Positions 60,136 through 64,000 of a DNA stretch of 64,000 nt are shown here, piece after piece. Position numbers and translations under genes: made by a program. The DNA lies in assembly GCA_026936325.1 (NCBI GenBank), contig JAPTHN010000044.1, forward strand, positions 992,001 to 1,056,000, read 5' to 3'. This DNA comes from Platynereis dumerilii. Lineage: Eukaryota > Annelida > Polychaeta > Phyllodocida > Nereididae. The notes beneath the pieces were generated by a model, which worked only from the letters and a program-made list of their open reading frames with translations, was not told where the DNA came from and ran no database searches. Every line of letters starts with the position of its first letter. Position 1 is the stretch's first letter.

Positions 60136-60887
60136 ACAATGGAACTTACAGTGCTAAATTTTTCTCCCATATTTTCCCCCTGAAATCAGAGTCAGCCACT
60201 CAAAGTAGAACTGATCAATTTAACAAATAATCCGCATCAGGCTCATGCAGTTGTTTACTGTTGTTACTCTCGACTTTTTCCGGGCAGCAACATTTTTGTA
60301 AATTTATCCTTTAATGAAGTGTACAAATTTCCATGGAAAACATAATAAAATTACCTGCACCATTCCCCAAAGCGATAAAATTGTACAAAACAATTCATTT
60401 AATAAATTTGGCTGTCTGACAAATAGCCCAAAAAACCTTATGGACAATTTTTTGGGGCACCATATACTTGTCACAGTTGGTGATAAAACCCTTCAACTCC
60501 CCCAAAAAATAGCCTTACTTTCTAGTACTTAAAACTTTTTGAAGTAATGTTTTTGGTAGAAATTAGCAAAACATAAAATAAGGTGATTCAGAATCATACT
60601 TAAATTGACCTCATGCTTCAAATAGCCCAGGTTTCCCATACAATTTATGGCTTTTAAAAAGCTCACAAAGATATTTGAATTATTTTTTCTCTTCTTCCTT
60701 ATGAACACTCACGTCCTCATTATGTTGGCGATTATGGAGTGTGGCAATCGCCGTATGATATACATGAGAGATGGTAAGGCTGTGAGTCTGGTACATATCC
60801 TATTAATTCAGGGATGTCCAGGGTCTTTTAGTCGCCCCAGTATGGAACTTTTTGCTTCTTTTTTTTTTTTTTCCTTTTCTTAAATCA
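60136..60887. other. no gene seen
   Basis: Small ORFs only, none with recognisable content. T-runs near 60858-60872. Confidence 0.35.
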
Positions 60888-60990
60888 AGGCTGGGCCAAA
60901 TTACAGACATTTGTCTAAGCGTGCCCAGCCTCCAACTTTGTAAATTCTTATCGTTGGAAATTAAATAAATTACAATTACAATTACCTCCA
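60888..60990 (+). mobile_element. LINE 3' end with hairpin and (ATTACA)n tail
   Basis: AGGCTGGGC (60888-60896) pairs with GCCCAGCCT (60923-60931); then AAATTAAATAAATTACAATTACAATTAC. Only about 100 bp remain. Confidence 0.65.
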
Positions 60991-61096
60991 TTTAACGTCC
61001 CATAGGCTGGGCCAGCGGCTATTCATAGTACATATTAGAGCCTCATGGTGGGTCTGACCCTCTCCACAATAATTATAATAGACTAGCATTTACCAG

Positions 61097-62786
61097 TAGG
61101 GCAAGTTGACCTAACTTCAGCCTACTTTGGTTTTTGATCGCTTGTCATTGGCTGGCTATTCATGGGAATAACCTGTAGCTGTGGACCTAACCCCAGCCTT
61201 CACTCCTCTTTACGACTATATTGTAAAAAAACAACCACATGCTTTATAAGGCAGTGTAAATGTGTTCAAAAGACGATAATGGGAAATGTACCTAACTTCA
61301 GCCGTGTTGTACCTAACTTCAGCCTAGGGTGTACCTAACTTCAGCCCCGCACCCAACTCCAACCAATTGATCCTATTCTGTCATAAAAAAACAGTAGAAT
61401 GATTAAATTTGGCCTTAATTGCTTACCTGCATATAAAACATGACAATCTGAAAAAAATCAATGCACCAAAAATGTATTTCAAAAAAGCTTGGAAAGAAGT
61501 CATCGTTTTCACGGAAAGAGGATAAAAATTTATTTTAAACTCCAGTTCAGGCAACTGGTCTATTCCAGTATGCCAGATGTAAAAATGCTTTAAAAATTAA
61601 ATTTTTAGATAGATAGATATTCAGGGATGAATAAACAAATTTCTCATGTGAGATGTATTGGCTGGAGTTTGGGAAAAGTGGGGGCTGAAGTTAGGTCATA
61701 TGGGGGCTGAAGTTAGGACCATGGGGGCTGAAGTTAGGTAAGATTGACATGTCTTATAAATCACCTAATTCACTGAATGATCAAGTAGAAAATATGAAAA
61801 AAAACCTTAATTTATGGAAGATTACTAATTTTTCCTTGTGATGAAACTTTTTTTGGGCTGCTCCTGCTTTGGCGAATTGGTGCAGCCAACTGACAGATTT
61901 AACGTTTTATCAAACTTTTTTTCATTTCACGTTGTATTCGCGTCGCAAAACAAGCAAAATGCGGTCCACCAAAAAAACATGTAAAATTCCTGATTGGATT
62001 GGATTGGATAAGTTTATTTACACAACATAATGCACTTACAATTTATACATAAGTTATATAATCAGTAATTATAAATATTTAACAGTGTTGTGCTGGAGGG
62101 CACCCGAGCAGAATATCTGCCATAACCCGTAGGTGGGTGCACCCCCTCCCCCCTTATATACATATATCCCAAAATATTATGCAGGTCTCATATGATTAAC
62201 AGGTCAATCCACTGATAAACCTATGTCAGAAAAATTTTGAATCTATGTACACATATAACTCAATGACACATATAACTCAATGACGCATATAACTCAATGA
62301 CACATCAATATTATTATGAATACACATTCACGCATCTAAAAAAAATAATATGGTACACCATAACAAAGAGACATCAAACAAGTTTCAGTCATGTGCTATC
62401 CTTCATCTGGTTCAATGTTGAACAGCAGCGTTGGGATAGCCAGACTTCGTATGTTCGTGCCTCATAACCTTTTAAAATTCACAATTTGAACAGTAATAAG
62501 ACCCATGTAATTCATAGATGCTATAAATACAAAAATACTATTTAGTAGTGGCTGGGTCTGGACCGACCGCTCCCCTTGTTATAATTGAAGAATATAGAAA
62601 CATTAGACAGTAGGGCGATTCATTGTTATGATGGTCATAACTTTTTGATAATTTATTCTAAACACATTGACAATAATTTTAAACCCAAATACTGGCCCCT
62701 TGGCCTCATCAAAATTTAATTAAAAGGAGTTTTCTGTAGGGGGGCTGAAGTTGGGTGAGAGGCTGAAGTTAGGTCAACTTGCCCTA
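61097..62786. mobile_element. 1.7-kb TIR element with repeated TAACTTCAGCC motif
   Basis: Ends TAGGGCAAGTTGACCTAACT and its complement are inverted over 27 bp, consistent with a TA target. The motif CCTAACTTCAGCC, often with GGGG or CCCC next to it, occurs about five times after the left end (61113-61340) and about five times, inverted, at 61680-61745 and 62743-62775. No transposase ORF; the interior has a LINE tail. Confidence 0.75.
61990..62170 (-). mobile_element. LINE 3' end (minus) with (CCAAT)n tail, inside the 61097 element
   Basis: The tail, seen on + as GATTGGATTGGATTGGAT, lies at 61991-62009. The body includes AAGTTTATTTAC (polyadenylation-like on minus) and an imperfect hairpin GGAGGGCACCC...GGGTGCACCCCCTCC at 62095-62149. 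Confidence 0.6.
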
Positions 62787-63341
62787 GAAAATATTATTTA
62801 CAATTGGACAGCAAAGTGAATTTAGGAACTAATACTCAACGCAAATATTATTGGGGAAAATAGGGGTAAAGAAAAAAAAGAGAGAAATATATATATATAG
62901 AAAAAATAAAAAGTGGTACTGAGAAAAACGATTTAATAACAATGTAAAAAGAAATACTGTTTTTGATTTACACTTTTCCGACATCTGAAAGGTGATTCAG
63001 CCTATAATTGCACGTTCAGCAAGAAGTCAGGTCGCCCGGACTCTTTTTTGGTGCAGGGTGATTGGCAGGAAACACGTCGCCACCCTTACCATTATTTTTC
63101 TCAAAATGCCAGGTGAAAGGGTTCGTTTGTCTAGGTGTATTATTAGAGTATTAATTGTTTTGTTTTTTTTTCCTTAAAAAACTTTTCAATTTTTTCTTGC
63201 ATGTTCAATTTTTTCCCTAGAGTTGTTTTCCTTCTTAAAAAACCTAAATCAAAAATATATGCAGCATTATAAAATCCTTGTAGGATGGCTTCCCTTGGTA
63301 AATTAAAATTGGCCATTTACTTTGAAAGATAGGCCATTTCA
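62787..63341. other. no gene seen
   Basis: TA-rich run near 62888-62900 and T-runs near 63160; no coding content recognised. Confidence 0.35.
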
Positions 63342-63367
63342 CAGTGATCTCTATCTAGAGATCACTG
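63342..63367. repeat. perfect 11-bp hairpin with 4-nt loop
   Basis: CAGTGATCTCT and AGAGATCACTG around ATCT. Confidence 0.85.
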
Positions 63368-63699
63368 CAATTTCAATTCTCCCTGCCGAAAAAAGAGAAG
63401 GTTGCTAAGGAGTTGCTAGGGGGAGGAGCCAACTACTTGAGCCTCATTCTGATGTCTGGAGCTATGGTTCTTTGATATCATCAAGAAATGAAAGGAAATA
63501 GCTCGAGAACAGCTAAAATCCGTACAATGTATGAAATTGCAATACAAAATACCTTAACAGAAAAAAGTCACTATTTTTTTACTTTTCAATGTACATAAAA
63601 TTACAGGAGTTAAAAGAAATGTTTTATAGGTTAATTTGTTAATTTCACGCAATTTCAACATTGAAGGCCTAAATTCATTAGAGCATACAATATGATCAA

Positions 63700-63886
63700 A
63701 GCACCAGGCACAGGTCTGTGCCCTGGGAAGAGGACTTATCTGAGTCCTGGGAATCCATCTTGTCTCAGACACTTGTCTTGTGGTGTGTGTTGGACTGTCT
63801 GAGACAAAAAAATCTGCAAGACACCTCAAGACACCAGATTGTCTGAGACAATTGTCTGCAACAGTTTTGTCTGATAGTGGAGGGCC
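63700..63886 (-). mobile_element. MITE copy ending in the 33-bp repeat shared with 46920
   Basis: 63854-63886 is the exact complement of 46920-46952. The body repeats GTCTGAGACA/GTCTCAGAC words at 63768-63850. The left end near 63700 (CACAGGTCTGTGCCC) is tentative. Confidence 0.5.
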
Positions 63887-64000
63887 CCCTTATTGGCCAA
63901 GACGTCACTCTCCTGCTAGGAAGTTAGACTTGTTGAAGCAAGTCCGTTGGGTTTGTTGACAGCTGACACGATGGTTCATGGGCAGGTTTAGCTAAACTCT
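63887..64000. other. window end, nothing recognised
   Basis: Too short to interpret. Confidence 0.3.

Noticed and set aside
57425-60157. Repetitive ORFs on both strands (Trp/Gly/Cys/Glu on minus, Pro/Ser/His on plus)
   Set aside because: Readings of the 17-bp minisatellite; the period of 17 residues follows directly from the unit length.
46920-63886. A single 17-kb transposon bounded by the 33-bp inverted repeats
   Set aside because: Both ends continue into the same MITE body family, flanks show no target duplication, and the interior is a mix of unrelated repeats.

Overview
The window is AT-rich animal DNA. Introns with GT/AG borders, tRNA-derived SINEs, several LINE clades, a Penelope-like element, a BEL/Pao fossil, hAT, Harbinger and mariner-like MITEs and a 500-base assembly gap all fit a draft genome of a marine invertebrate. 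I cannot name the species. Nothing looks bacterial or viral.

Only one host gene is convincing. It lies at 3801-7700 (+) in four predicted exons and encodes about 774 residues. It has a charged N-terminus, an unrecognised helical region, two ankyrin-type repeats and a C-terminal Mab-21/cGAS-type nucleotidyltransferase with its GS motif and three acidic residues in place. It is best read as a cGAS-like receptor candidate (cGLR). A decayed BEL/Pao retrotransposon, cut by the window start, ends about 0.5 kb upstream. Introns 1 and 2 carry a hairpin, a SINE and a foldback MITE.

From 7.7 to 22.7 kb there is no clear gene. This stretch holds a mariner-like foldback (8813-9299), a Penelope-like fragment split by a 470-bp hAT MITE with an 8-bp target duplication, a 1-kb non-autonomous hAT (15598-16612, 8-bp duplication), other MITEs, and a cluster of three TGACGTCA sites near 19.9 kb.

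From 22.7 to 38.8 kb lie two large foldback structures. The first (about 22740-28010) has 1.8-kb arms made of ~350-bp tandem units. The second (about 28140-38570) has 1.2-1.4-kb arms made of ~165-bp units around an 8-kb centre filled with other repeats. Nearly every unit of both carries a palindromic core of the RFX X-box type (GTTGCCATGGCAAC and variants), and TGACGTCA sites sit at several of the outer ends. I know of no described family like this; it is the best candidate for something new.

From 38.8 to 50.4 kb are a MITE, the N gap, 3 kb with no recognisable feature, a 2.4-kb foldback whose ends are 15-16-bp iterations of ACGGCCA, and a 5'-truncated LINE with a long open reverse transcriptase (48094-49377). 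From 50.4 to 60.1 kb is a minisatellite landscape. An 18-bp array (52.1-57.6 kb) is split by an I-type LINE with RNase H, which is itself split by a second LINE; flanking repeats resolve both insertions. A 17-bp pyrimidine-rich array follows. The last 4 kb hold a 1.7-kb element with subterminal repeats of a TAACTTCAGCC motif, LINE 3' ends and a MITE end.

Apart from the cGLR candidate, the window is a record of repeats inserting into repeats. Coordinates of repeat edges are read by eye and may be off by a few bases to tens of bases.
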